Positions 33,514-44,438 of a stretch of DNA of 64,000 nucleotides are shown one piece after another. The translations under genes and the position numbers were made by a program. Numbering within the stretch: the stretch's first letter is position 1; every line of letters starts with the position of its first letter. Under the pieces are notes generated by a model. That model worked only from the letters and a program-made list of their open reading frames with translations, was not told the DNA's origin and did not search any database. This DNA is from Gnetum montanum (lineage: Eukaryota > Streptophyta > Gnetopsida > Gnetales > Gnetaceae), in contig MNCI01002042.1 of NCBI GenBank assembly GCA_015680685.1, forward strand, positions 882,147 through 946,146, given 5' to 3'.

Positions 33514-34394
33514 TCAGACAAGAGTTCAAGAGTTTCTACTAGGATTTGCATCAAAAATAGCACATCTTGCATAGAAGGTGGAACAAAGAACATGGCATCG
33601 TAGGCAACACTCAAAGTAGCAAAGCACATGATGTTGACAGTAAAGAACAATCAAAATAACATGCATAGTTTGCTCTTGGTGGTCAAAGGGAGGGATTATG
33701 GCCTATACAGCCTAGCAAGAAAGTGTTTTTGGTAATTTCCAAATGCAATTGCAACCCCATCATGATGCACACAATTGGATGTTGTAGCTTAATCATGGCA
33801 CATGATTGTGTGCTGCGCGTGGACAAGCATCAAACGGTGTTTACAGTACACAACACCACGCATGAGAGGTTAAGATAGATTGGCGATAATGTATCTCGGA
33901 GTGCATACAAGGGGCAAGTGCAATCGTATGTGTCCTAAGGAGACCTATGTGATAGGCATCTTGTAGCTACATGATAGGTGTTACCGCAATTGATACATTT
34001 TTTAATTATAATATTATAATATAATTAAAAATATAAAATATTAGGAGGCTTCATGATGTAAGACTAGCACCAACCCTAATAACAAGGCTTCCATGACCCT
34101 TGTCATAGGGCCTACATGGCTTGTAGGTAGTCTTATAAGGGTTTGCACTTGTCCAACTTGTAAGGCATGAGGCCTTGCTTACAGATGTTTTTATTTTTTT
34201 CTAATTTTTAATTATTTTTTATATACAAAATTTTAAATGCACACGCCCTTTGGTTGTAGTGCTGCTTAGGGCATAGCCCCTTACGCATCTGTAAGCTAGT
34301 ATCTTCTTTTTTTATATTTTTTTATTTAGTTTTCTTATTTATAAATTTTAAATTAAACCTTTATCGAATATAATTCTAATTAATAAATTATTCT
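33514..34394. other. no recognisable gene
   Basis: Flanking sequence at the LINE target. AT-rich, with an imperfect A/T palindrome near 34005-34030. No domain or element terminus was recognised. Confidence 0.5.
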
Positions 34395-34465
34395 GGTGGC
34401 TAGACAAATTGACTTTTAAGCCTTTTAGTTGAAGGCCAAGAGGTCTCAAGTTCAAGATGTAAAAG
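34395..34465 (+). pseudogene. tRNA-Thr-like sequence, possible SINE head
   Basis: An anticodon-arm-like hairpin GCCTT-TTAGTTG-AAGGC gives a seven-base loop with AGT in the anticodon position (Thr). It is followed by 'agaggtctcaagttcaag', which resembles the variable loop and T-arm/B-box of plant tRNA-Thr. The upstream 'ggtggctagacaaattg' is a weak A-box. No acceptor stem closes, so it is not a working tRNA. A-rich sequence follows. It could be chance. Confidence 0.35.
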
Positions 34466-35249
34466 CACAAAAATAAATTTTTAAATTTTTTAAAAACTTT
34501 ATTAGCCTTATCTAAATTTAGATTTATATGGCATGTTTCTCGATAAAATTCAAACTACAATATCTTTCTAAGTGTATGTTTGATCAAGATGAAATTAATA
34601 CCATTGGAATCACCTTTCAAAGCTAAATAATAACTTAAATTTTTGTAATTTGGAAAAAACTAAAATTATCTATTTATAATAAGAAGTGAAATGACAATCT
34701 AGCAATCACCAATCACAAGTGCTAACCAAAGTCACACTATGTACATCACATGCCTCTAGTTACTTGAGTGGAGGTAAGGAAAATCTTCATTTCTAATTTA
34801 TATTACCATAAAATATTTAATTAATTTTTTTAAAAAAATATAGATTAAATAAAGAATGAAAATTAAGAAATAGGCTAAGGGTTAAGAAACTTCATGATTT
34901 TCATGTTTCTCTAGGAATGAAGGATGTAGTCATAGTTTGACCATAAGGGCAATGTGGTTGAATGTCCACATTTAGGATGGTAAGAGTTGTAGCTTGATAA
35001 CTTGAAAGGAACAAGTATCAAATCAAATATAATCCAAGGTCTTGACAAATAAGGATGTTGTTTCATCTTCAGTAATCATGGCAACATAGTTAGTAAATTG
35101 TTGTTTTTGATGAATACCATCCATTAGTATCATTTGCTTTCAGATTTGGAAATTCAACTTGTCTACTAATGACTTGATGTAGACAAAATATGCACTTGCT
35201 AATGGAATGGTATAATGAATTAATGGAAACATCTTTGTTAAGTTGAGGT
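34466..35249. other. no recognisable gene
   Basis: AT-rich, stops in all frames, nothing recognised. Confidence 0.5.
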
Positions 35250-35650
35250 CTTCTTCTAAAGAGTCTTTTACATATTTGGATTTCAAAAATTTATTTCTAC
35301 TTTTGCATTAAAATCTCCATAAAGAATGAATGGTATTGGATGGAATCTGATACACGCTAGGAATAGCCTATTCTTCAAGTTTTCCTCAATTTGATTAACT
35401 AAGTAAGATACTTGATAAAGTTTGGTATTTGAACACTTTGGGTTAGTAACCAAATATGTATTAACCATACATAGATATTCTCATAATGACTACATCTTTA
35501 ATAGAAAAATACCTTATAGAAATGAAAGGTTTTCCTATGTCATTTTCTAGTGACAAGAACATATATACAATATTCCTTCAATAGTAAAATATCATATTCA
35601 TAAAGATGTTTTTTAGTTAAAGCTTCAAGTAAGAAAACTTTTAATGAAGG
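35250..35650 (-). pseudogene. remnant of a LINE endonuclease domain
   Basis: On the minus strand a short frame ends FILYGDFNAKVEINF (about 35330-35283), with the GDFN motif of AP-like LINE endonucleases. Upstream near 35620-35580 a decayed frame reads YEYDILLLKEY, resembling the motif that carries the catalytic Glu. No RT belonging to it is seen. Fragmentary, so the assignment is tentative. Confidence 0.35.
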
Positions 35651-35699
35651 TTAAACATTCAATTCATATCTTATAGTAATACTTTTATATTTGTGGGCT

Positions 35700-35990
35700 C
35701 AAGTAGGAAATGTCAATGATAGTCCTAAGCTCAAATACAAAGGGAGGAGGGTTAGTGTTAGGCTAACAGCCAGATATAAAACCTTGCTAAATATTATAGA
35801 TGAGGTCTTTTTCAGATTTTGCAAATGTTAGGATATTCCTCAAATGTGATGTACAATAGTCACAAGAAAATGGGTAAGGGCTTATCATTAAATAAAGATC
35901 TAGCTCTTCATAAAGGCAAATGGAAGAAAAGAACTCATGTATCCAACCCCATTTTGTTGGAACAAGCCTAAGATAATGATGATAATATTT
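35700..35990 (+). pseudogene. 3' end of an RTE-clade LINE
   Basis: The plus-strand frame near 35880-35970 reads LALHKGKWKKRTHVSNP and then a stop, which matches the C-terminus of plant RTE ORFs. It is followed by 'aaccccattttgttggaac' and a short ATG/ATA repeat tail near 35975-35990. It is the same family as 2211-3312, in opposite orientation. Confidence 0.6.
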
Positions 35991-36112
35991 AACTTTATTT
36001 AAATAAAATTTTTCATGATTGACTATAATGATGAACATATGAAAAGGCATGTGAAAAATTATGGGGCTTTTTCTATACTCTCTTTTCTATGTTGATTGAT
36101 GAAGTCAATTTT

Positions 36113-36809
36113 TGATGAGTAATGATATTGCAACAATGATATCATATCAACGATATCATGGTACGACATCATAGCAAATGCTATGTCATCATTGATACAA
36201 TATCTCAAGGTGTGTGCAACCCTATAAATATGACACTTGGACACACAATCTGCATAACTTTTCAATCCATAGTAACTAAACTCTATCAATTTGTTTCGTA
36301 GCTTAGCGATAGAAGTGTATGCCCGTAGTGTGATGTTAAATAGTGAACGGTGTTTTTATTTGAACAGATTATGCTTGGACATAATTTATGCATAGCAATA
36401 AAGATCAAGCTATTTTGCATCATTATAGCATCACTTAGTTTACTTTATACTTAGAATATTTGTCCATGTTTTCTTAGTTAGCACTTTATCTTTTCAAGTA
36501 TTTACTTTACATGTGTACTTAGTACATCAGCATTGATAGGACTAGTTCTAAACATTAAAGTGTGATTGTCTGGTAATCCCAGTAGTGATGTTGTTTCATT
36601 CACTTATTGATAACTCCACTTGGTAACCTAGTGGCAACTGCATAAGTCCAAGACATGACCAGAAGACTATGAATGAATACTTATTACTTAGGATAGAATA
36701 CATCTACTTGCTTATTGTTACTTAGACTGAGAAGTTATTTTCATTTCATCATGTTTGCTAGGAGTAATAATGGCTGAAAAACATCAAATATCATCTACAT
36801 CATGATGAG
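36113..36809 (+). repeat. 5' LTR of C, left part
   Basis: Starts TGATGAGTAATG. U3 has 'aatgatatcatatc' and 'acgatatcatgg', with TATAAATA at 36223-36230. Ends at the insertion site of A, where the last five bases ATGAG are echoed as GTGAG at 45214-45218. Confidence 0.85.
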
Positions 36810-37674
36810 TGATGAATCGTGATTCATCAAGCTGTGATATCGAACCCTCGATATCAGATCCACGATATCGGGTACGTGATATCGCAACCCAAATAATGAT
36901 ATCAAATACACGATATCATGACTCCTGTGTGAGCCTATAAATACACATGTAGGCACACAAGAGGAGTCAATATTTTAAGTTTGGAAACACTTAGTTTTTC
37001 AATTAGTTTTAGAAGTTAGTTCATTTCGTAGTTCCTCTCAACCCTTTCTCCCAGTGCATGCTCGTAGTGTGATGATTGTAATTGTATGGCATCCTTTATT
37101 CGAGTGTGGCATACTTGGACACGCACATGACCAGAAATAAAGATCAAGATTACTTCATCATTACAACAATCACTTATTTTAATTACTTAATTTTAATTAT
37201 TATTAAACGTGGAATGAGTATGACTTAATAACAAGCATCTACGTGTGACTGCTTGGTATCCCAGTAGCGTACTCGGGCCATGCACTTGGTAATCCCAGTG
37301 GTAGTCATGCACGAGGCCTAAGATGTGTATGGATGATTAAGGAACGAATGCTCATTACACTTAGGCTAGCTTAGACTCTCTCTCCCTATATCCTCTTAGT
37401 ATAGCTCTCTCTCTCCCTTTTTCTCCTAGCTTAGCTAAGATTATTTTCCATCACCTCCAGGAGTAGCATTAGTTTAGGAACACATCATACACCTCACTCT
37501 AGACTAAACGATACATGACAAAGCAAATACTAGTCCAGGTGGGAAGACAGCAAACTGCGATCAACAAGTAACTATCTAGATACCACAACTAGCCTTTCTG
37601 CGGAGTTCGATTGGATCATGTGTGAAATGCTCGTATTCATATGGTTGAGTGTAGGGATACCTTGCCACTCATCA
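36810..37674 (+). repeat. 5' LTR of A
   Basis: An 865-bp LTR. It opens with the near-palindrome TGATGAATCGTGATTCATCA and ends CACTCATCA. Six GATATC boxes lie in about 85 bases at 36835-36920, upstream of TATAAATA at 36936-36943. AATAAA is at 37136-37141. The LTR resembles 44371-45213, with clear differences in the U3 box region. Confidence 0.92.
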
Positions 37675-37675
37675 T

Positions 37676-37695
37676 TGGCATCATTGTCGGGGATG
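37676..37695 (+). promoter_or_regulatory. primer-binding site of A, tRNA-Asp type
   Basis: TGGCATCATTGTCGGGGATG, one base after the LTR; it differs from the B site at a few positions, all transitions. Confidence 0.8.
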
Positions 37696-37807
37696 GTGCC
37701 AGTTATCTAGATTAGTTATATCATACAAGATCATTGTAACAAAGTATTAACGATACATCTTTTAGAAAGGAAGTAATTACAAACAAGTCACACAAAAATT
37801 TACAACA

Positions 37808-39799
37808 ATGTCTCTCTCACAAGATTACGATAATGCAACAACTAGTAAGGCAATTCATTGGAGAACCAATGAATTATATGATGAAGAAGATGGAGTTTGG
37901 AGTACTCAATCTGATGTAGGGGTCTCCTATGAACATAAACAAAGACAACATCGTCCCAACTCACAAATGCATAATCTACCTAGTGACGATGAACCCCTAC
38001 TGGCTACTACAAGCCTAATGCAAATACAAGAGGTTGTTTAAATACCCTGTAGGCATCGCAAGGAAAGCTATCTACCCAAGCTTGATTTAAACAAATTTCC
38101 TAAGTTTTTAGGAGGCTATGATTTAGATCTACAACATCATCTACAAGCCTTCCATGATGCCTATGTATGGAATAACATTGATAATGGATGGAAAAAACTT
38201 AAGCTCTTTCCTATGATACTCATTGGCCATGCAAAAGTATGGTATAGGTCCTTACGAACAAAATCAATTCGACGTTGGCCAACAATGGTAGAACTATTTA
38301 ACGAAAGATATCAAACTTATGGGAGGGAGTCAGCCTTGAGGAGACAAATCCAAGAGTCAAAACAAGCACAACATGAACCCTTGGACATGGCCTTAGAAAG
38401 ATATTATGCATTGTTAAACAACTTCTTAGGCCATGGGTTCTCCGAAGAGAGGCTAATGTACCATATCATAGATGGGCTCCGTAATCAAACAAGGGAGATC
38501 CTAGGGATGTACACCCAAGGTCAACTATATGAGCTATGAACCCATCAATTCCAAGTGCTTGTCAAGTGGGTAGCAAAAGAAGAAGGAGAAATGGCTGAAT
38601 GGGAGAATGCTGAAAAATCTCAACAGGCCCAAAAACCAATAAGGGCCCATGATTATGAAGAGGAGAAATCAACTCACCGCAAGGAGGTGGAACCATCTTT
38701 GCTAGTACTACAATTATTGGATGAAGTTAAAGCAAAGATCAATAAGATGATGGAAAGGATGCATAAAAAATGTGGAGAATATGCCAACATTATTGGAGGT
38801 AGAGTCATGGAAAACCAAGAAATAGGACAAAACACCTTTATACAATCGGAAAGAAGGGTTAAAGAAAATAAGATCTCAACTGCCAATCATACGTATCAAT
38901 GCAACATTTGCCTGTATGATCATCCCAAGGGCCAATGTCCAATCTTGTCACATTTATAGGAGCATTGGGGAAGAGTGTTACATCCAAAGTTCGTACAGAA
39001 ATACTGTGTTCAATCACAGTGGCAAAAATCCTAGTCATGGGGGAGGCCACCCCCAAATTGGTTACACCCTTCATATCATCTGAACTCAAGTTCTTATCAA
39101 GTTCAACATCCTATTTCCCCAACTAGGTCAACATCTTCTCCCTCACCACATTATTATAATTCTCCTCAATACTATCAACCCATATCCTCACCAATAGAAC
39201 CACCACCTTGGGTACCTTATACTTCTTCTCAATTTCAACATTCTCATCCTTCACCTCCTTCTACATCACCACCAAGTGTTCCAGAAGGGTTTGCACCATA
39301 ATCGTAACCCATGAATATTACTTATTCTTCTGCTGACAATAGCAGTGGGAACTCTCCTCAACATCGAAGACGCCCCTTCTTTCGACATGATCGTAAGAAG
39401 GGATAGGACAGTTCCGAGCCCACTATATCCTCTAACCTAGCACAAGTCCAACACTATGGTGCATCTTCCTCCACAAACCCAACGCCCCATCTTACTTTCT
39501 CATGGCCACCAATCAATACTCCAAAAACCATACAGCCCAATGAATATCACCACATGGGAAGATATGTTGATCCTTTCATACCATCTTACGATCACAAGTA
39601 CCATAGTGGGTCAACTCCTTATAAATTAACCACATCTTATAATTTTCCCCACTATGTCAACTCTAATCAAGTGTGTGAATCCTAGTGGTTTGGATATGAC
39701 TAGGTCCCAATATTTCCAACATGCAAGGATCCAAAATTTCCATTTATTAATCCTAGCCATGCTCAAAGGTTTAGTTATGGGGGGTATCCTCCATTCTAA
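37808..39799 (+). pseudogene. gag of element A
   Basis: One continuous frame of 663 codons from ATG 37808 (MSLSQDYDNATTS) to TAA 39797-39799, with about eight in-frame stops and no frameshift noticed. The basic HKQRQHRPNSQ region is at codons 38-50. The gag core lies around 38090-38330 (FPKFLGGYDLDL, then VWYRSLRTKSIRRWPTM). An acidic/basic, probably helical stretch covers 38550-38870. The knuckle CNICLYDHPKGQC is at 38900-38938, with only three residues before His. A Pro/Ser/Tyr/Gln-rich tail ends GGYPPF. The first stop, at codon 78, lines up with CGA (Arg) in B, and the stop after WQKS with CAG. It would be the structural protein; nothing for cleavage is encoded. Confidence 0.85.
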
Positions 39800-41329
39800 C
39801 AAGTGAGATTAATAAATATTTTTTCTTTTCTTTAATTTTACAACTTTTTGTTTTTCATTTTTTCATTTTTTAATTTATTATTTTATCTTTTTTTGAGTAA
39901 TCTCATCTACAAATAAAGTGCTCATGTGACTCATTGGTTGAGGTGTTGTTCTACGCTACCAAGTCTTAGGTGACTAGTTATTTGAATAGCAAGTCCACAA
40001 CATCCATCCATCCATTCTATTAATAAGAGGTTCTACTTTGGGTCTGATGATATGCTTGACATCATTGAAACTTAAAGTAATTTTGTGCTCATTATGCTAA
40101 GAGCGAAGAAGGATGGACCAAGCAGGAATGGCCAGGGTGTAACATCAAGGGAACTTGTGGAATCTCTTTGGTGAGATATGTAGGAGTTATCATGCCTGAA
40201 GGTAGCTGGCTTCTCTAGATAAAGCAATACTTCAAAAAAAAGAGTGTCACAAGGAAATTCCAACTCACTCCTCTCTTGTATGAAATGTCAAGTGATCGTA
40301 CGCCTTGCTATCATGATGCTCTTATGATTATCTCTCATTGGGATGAAGTAATGCAATGAAACTGATTAGAGGAATGGACTTGGTCCTGATTTTGGAGTGA
40401 CAGGCTAATGACACACTAATCATGCCTTACATGTAGGATTCATTATGCCCTGAGATAGTTACCTCATGTTCCAATCTCTGCAATCCATTCTATGATTCGC
40501 CTCACCTCGTTGTTCATGTATTTGTGACTCGTGAATTAGGTAGCATGGGATTCATATCTCATTGCAGTGCTATCTACATGTGTGTGTTTTGTGAAATTGG
40601 TGTGGATTACATTTAACCCTTCTAGTGCCTATGGACATTTTAAGGTGTGGTTACGCAAGGGCATTATAAGTTGAAACCTACTTTGGGGAGGACCCACTTG
40701 CATAACCCTTGTAATTTTCACTCATAACACATCTCCCGCTCATCATCTAATATCCTCCAAGTATTACCAACGTTCTTCTTTCCCTTATCATCCTTCCAAT
40801 TCAAACGTTCCTATGAGCTAACACATTTCCTTTTTCCTCATACTCTTCATAACTTTCATTGTCAGCTTTTATACCATTATATTTTTTGTGCCTTCAGGAC
40901 TAGTTTATATTACCCTGGACCCTTTACATTGACCTAAAATTCCTCATTTTATACCTTGGAGTTTCAAAAATTTATAGATTTTTCCAAGTACCCTATTTTC
41001 GATAGGACCCGATATCAGGTCGNTGTTGAATTGCATATAAATTTTTTGAAATTCATCATCGCCCAAGGGACACTATCAAGGGTAATTAGTTATAAAAATA
41101 ATAAACATGTGCCAAAAAAAATTTCATCTCCTTATCTACACCAGGAAATTAAACTTTGAAACCACCTAAGCAAAGTGGACCAAATATTAAAACCTTTTGG
41201 TGACATTTCCATAAAAATTCCTAACTTTAAAATCACACGAAATAAGAAAAAATTCATTAAGGTAAGAAGTAAGGTATAACTTAACTTTGGTAAGCAACCT
41301 TACTAATGATTGGCCCCATGTGATTGTAG
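39800..41329. other. non-coding spacer of element A
   Basis: Contains a T-rich tract (39825-39895), 'gtgtaacatcaagggaacttg' near 40137, and the conserved block 40440-40720. Remains of the GATATC zone lie at about 41003-41020, then an N at 41023 where about 200 bases present in B (10440-10660) are absent. A leader to the accessory ORF follows. Confidence 0.6.
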
Positions 41330-44178
41330 ATGGTCCCAAAGCGTGGACAATAAGAAGGTCCCTCTCAAGGTGTGTCTAAGTGACCCAAGAGAGGTAGAGG
41401 ACAGGCACCTGCCGAACAACATATAGAGCAGGAGGTGCAATCCTTCAGTATCCATCAAGAGACTCCTATTGCTATACAATTGAAATAGGTAAAAGGTGGA
41501 GCTGTTGCAGTGTCTAAATAGGGAAAACACCTCACATTGCCCCCAGAGTGTGTTCAGGCCATCCATGAAAGGTCCACATCAATTGCAGTGATTGTGGAAT
41601 TGAACTTTAGATCCTTCACAAAATTCACTCCTGAGGTCATCAAGGACCAACTCAAAGGGTCCCCATTATGGCCTATCCTCTTCAAAAGCAGTGCCTGGTG
41701 CTTATGAGAAATGTACCAATTTTGGCACAATAAAAAAGAAGGCACCATGGTTGACATCGATGGTGTGTCTATTGATTTTTTCATCAAGGCCATTTCGGAA
41801 GTGTTAAACCTTCCGAATATGGGGCTAAAAGTTGCTCACTTGTCCACTCGCTCTGATGGTGATGCAGGAAAGGTTTGGTTGGACAAGGCATATGGTAAAG
41901 AAGATAAGATATATGGATAATTGACGTTGGAAGAGAGAATCTACTTTAAGATTGGAACTTATCACATCTTCCCCACAAAAGTATTAAATAGGATTTCAAC
42001 ATATGCAGCAAGAAGAAGCATGATCTTGATGGGAAAGGTTAATGCTAACCTACCCCATCTATATCTCATGGACATCTTAAGGTGATTTGAAGAATGCAAG
42101 ATAGGGAAGTCCACGTTGCCTTTCCCTTGTCTCATTACGAAGCTATGCAAGTGTGCTGGACTTCTGGGGTATACCAATGATGTTCCTAGAAGAGTCCAAA
42201 ATGCTTCATTCTCTGAACTACTGAAGCCACCAGCTCCAAGGAAAAATGCTAGTGAGACACTAGAGCTAGAGCTCGAGCAAGAGCAAGAACAAATGGTGGG
42301 GACCACTGCAACTCAAACTGCAGGGCCTAGCCAACTCCCAAGCTCAAGGCCCAATCAACAACAAGAAGCAGGGCCCAACATAAGCCAGCGAGACCAACCA
42401 CCACCACCATAGGATTATCAACCATCAATGAGCCATCTCAGGGCCATCGTTGAGATGGTCAGTTGAGGGAGTTGTAATGATGTTAATCTCTTCCACATCA
42501 TCGATGATACTGTACGTCCCATTGTCTCTATAGATCACGCATGGGATGTAGTGTCCATTCAGACAAGAGAAGGGGAGACTAATTGGTCACAATAGATTTC
42601 AGGGAATGCTGCATCCTTTCAGGTGCAACTTGAGCTTGGTGAAGGGGCTATAGTGGTGGTCATGTAGTACCATGATGTAGAAGGAGCAGCAGAAGTGGTC
42701 ATAGACCACATCAAAGAATCCTTCAATGTCCTTGTTGTGCCATTGACAGACTTCACAAGAGCATGTGATGCTCAAACATTAGCTAGTCCCNGACAGACTT
42801 CACAAGAGCATGTGATGCTCAAACATTAGCTAGTCCCTTGATGACCCCTGCAGAGCATGAGGATGTGCTTGATCGGTTGCTACAAATAAGATAAGTAATG
42901 ACATCCTTGTTTAACATCCCACAAGATGTCATGGCAGCACAATTAGATCTCATCTCTACTAAGGAAAAGCTGGTCATGGCAGAAATCAGGGCTGAGCACG
43001 AGAAAGCGGAGTTAGCAAAACTCCAAGAGAGGCTCATAACCCTACAAACTGCATAGCGGGACCCCTCTCAATTTGTTCCTGCAGACCAGATGGACACCTT
43101 CAAGACTGAGTAACTGAACAAATTATTGGTAGATAATAAGAGAGTGGTGGAGAAGAAAGAGAAGGTTAACTACGATGCCTCCAAGGCACAAGCGTAAACC
43201 TACGCGCATACCAAGGCACTCAGAGCCTTACAAGAGGAGAATAAACAGCTCATTGTTGACAATCTTTGATTGACTGCTATAGAGAAATAGAAGAATGTTC
43301 TTGAAGAAAACTTTCAATAGCTACAAGAATAATTGATTAGGGTTAATCAAGATATGAACCATTTGGCCAAAGAAAATCGAACCCTCTCAATGGAGGAGGT
43401 ACGTGTAATTCATCAGAAGATGGCCATCAAAATAAGTGCGTGGCAAAACAAGGCCAAGTAGCATGAAAAGTTAAAGGAACATTTTCGAGATTAGGTGGGA
43501 ATGTATAAGCAAGTCCTTGAAAAGGAGATCCATATGGCCAAGGCCCACATCAATGCTTTCAGTGCTTAACACACTAATTGGTGGGCCACACTAGACACAT
43601 ATGCATTTGCCCACCAGGAAGAACTTAAAAGCCAAGACCTACAGATCCAAGACCTCACAAAGTACACGGAATTGGCAAACCTACGATATGGCAATCTAGC
43701 CATGTTGACAGCAGAGCACCCAAGGACAAAGGTCGAGGGGTAGGTAGTAGCCACCTACACCAAATATGAAGTAGAATTTGTAGAGCATAAGAAAATGTTG
43801 CAGAAGCTGGAAGTTGCAAATTCTAAACTTGAGGTGGTTAACACAAGCTACCAAGGACAAAAAGATATCGTAGCAGACTTAGCTCGACAGCTTACAAATT
43901 TTTAGGAGTACAGAGACAAAGCCAGAGCCTATGAGGAGGAACAATGGTTGTTTACAACCTAGTATGTCAAAGCAAATAAGATGTTCCTACAACTATCATG
44001 CCCATGGGAGGTGTTGACTCCATCAAATATTGGAACATCAACATGGACAACAAAGGACCCTCGAATGGAAGAGGAAAATCTCCAAGCATTACTTTAACAT
44101 CATCAAATTCTAAAACCTAGAGCATAAGACAAGGGGAAACAACCCATGGAGGAGCCACCACCACCTGGAATCACATGA
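41330..44178 (+). pseudogene. accessory ORF of element A (transposon-protein-like domain + coiled coil)
   Basis: A frame of about 934 codons from ATG 41330 to TGA 44176-44178. It becomes continuous once the 47-base duplication around N42791 is discounted. The N-terminal tail is Gln/Gly-rich. Codons about 65-320 include KGSPLWPILF, MVDIDGVSIDFFIKAISEVL, ISTYAARRSMILMGKVNANL and LPFPCLITKLCKCAG, a pattern I associate with the 'putative plant transposon protein' domain. Next come a Glu/Gln run (LELEQEQEQ) and a Pro/Gln linker. About 550 residues rich in Glu, Lys, Gln, Leu and Ala follow, likely a long coiled coil, then PPPPG before the stop. Roughly twenty stops interrupt it. Several (for example near 44098 and 44128) align with CAA in B. 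Function unknown; a role in particle or mobilisation biology is a guess. Confidence 0.75.
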
Positions 44179-44359
44179 GTTCCACAAAATTTTGTAATTT
44201 TTTGATTTTGCATTTCTTGTGTTATGTCCCAATTTTTTTCTATTGAGTTCTCCATTACGGCATGAATAAATTCCTTGTTAGCTAATAATCCCATACCTAT
44301 CCACTGTGTAATCAATGGGGCTTGTTCTCATTTTGACTAGAGGATGAGTTTTCATTCAG

Positions 44360-44370
44360 TTGTGGAGGTA
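44360..44370 (+). promoter_or_regulatory. polypurine tract of A
   Basis: TTGTGGAGGTA directly before the 3' LTR, matching the position and form seen in B. Confidence 0.75.
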
Positions 44371-44438
44371 TGATGAATCATGATTCATCAGGCTGCGATA
44401 TCGAACCCCTGATATATCAAGGGTTCGATATCGCAGCC
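44371..44438. repeat. two back-to-back palindromes at the LTR tip of A
   Basis: 44371-44390 is the perfect palindrome TGATGAATCATGATTCATCA. 44391-44438 is a 48-base palindrome with one mismatched pair (C44409 against A44420). Its arms are GGCTGCGATATCGAACCC and GGGTTCGATATCGCAGCC, and its centre is TGATATATCA. The 5' LTR copy keeps only parts of the second palindrome. Confidence 0.9.

Noticed and set aside
34005-34030. A/T-only near-palindrome
   Set aside because: Expected by chance in strongly AT-rich sequence.
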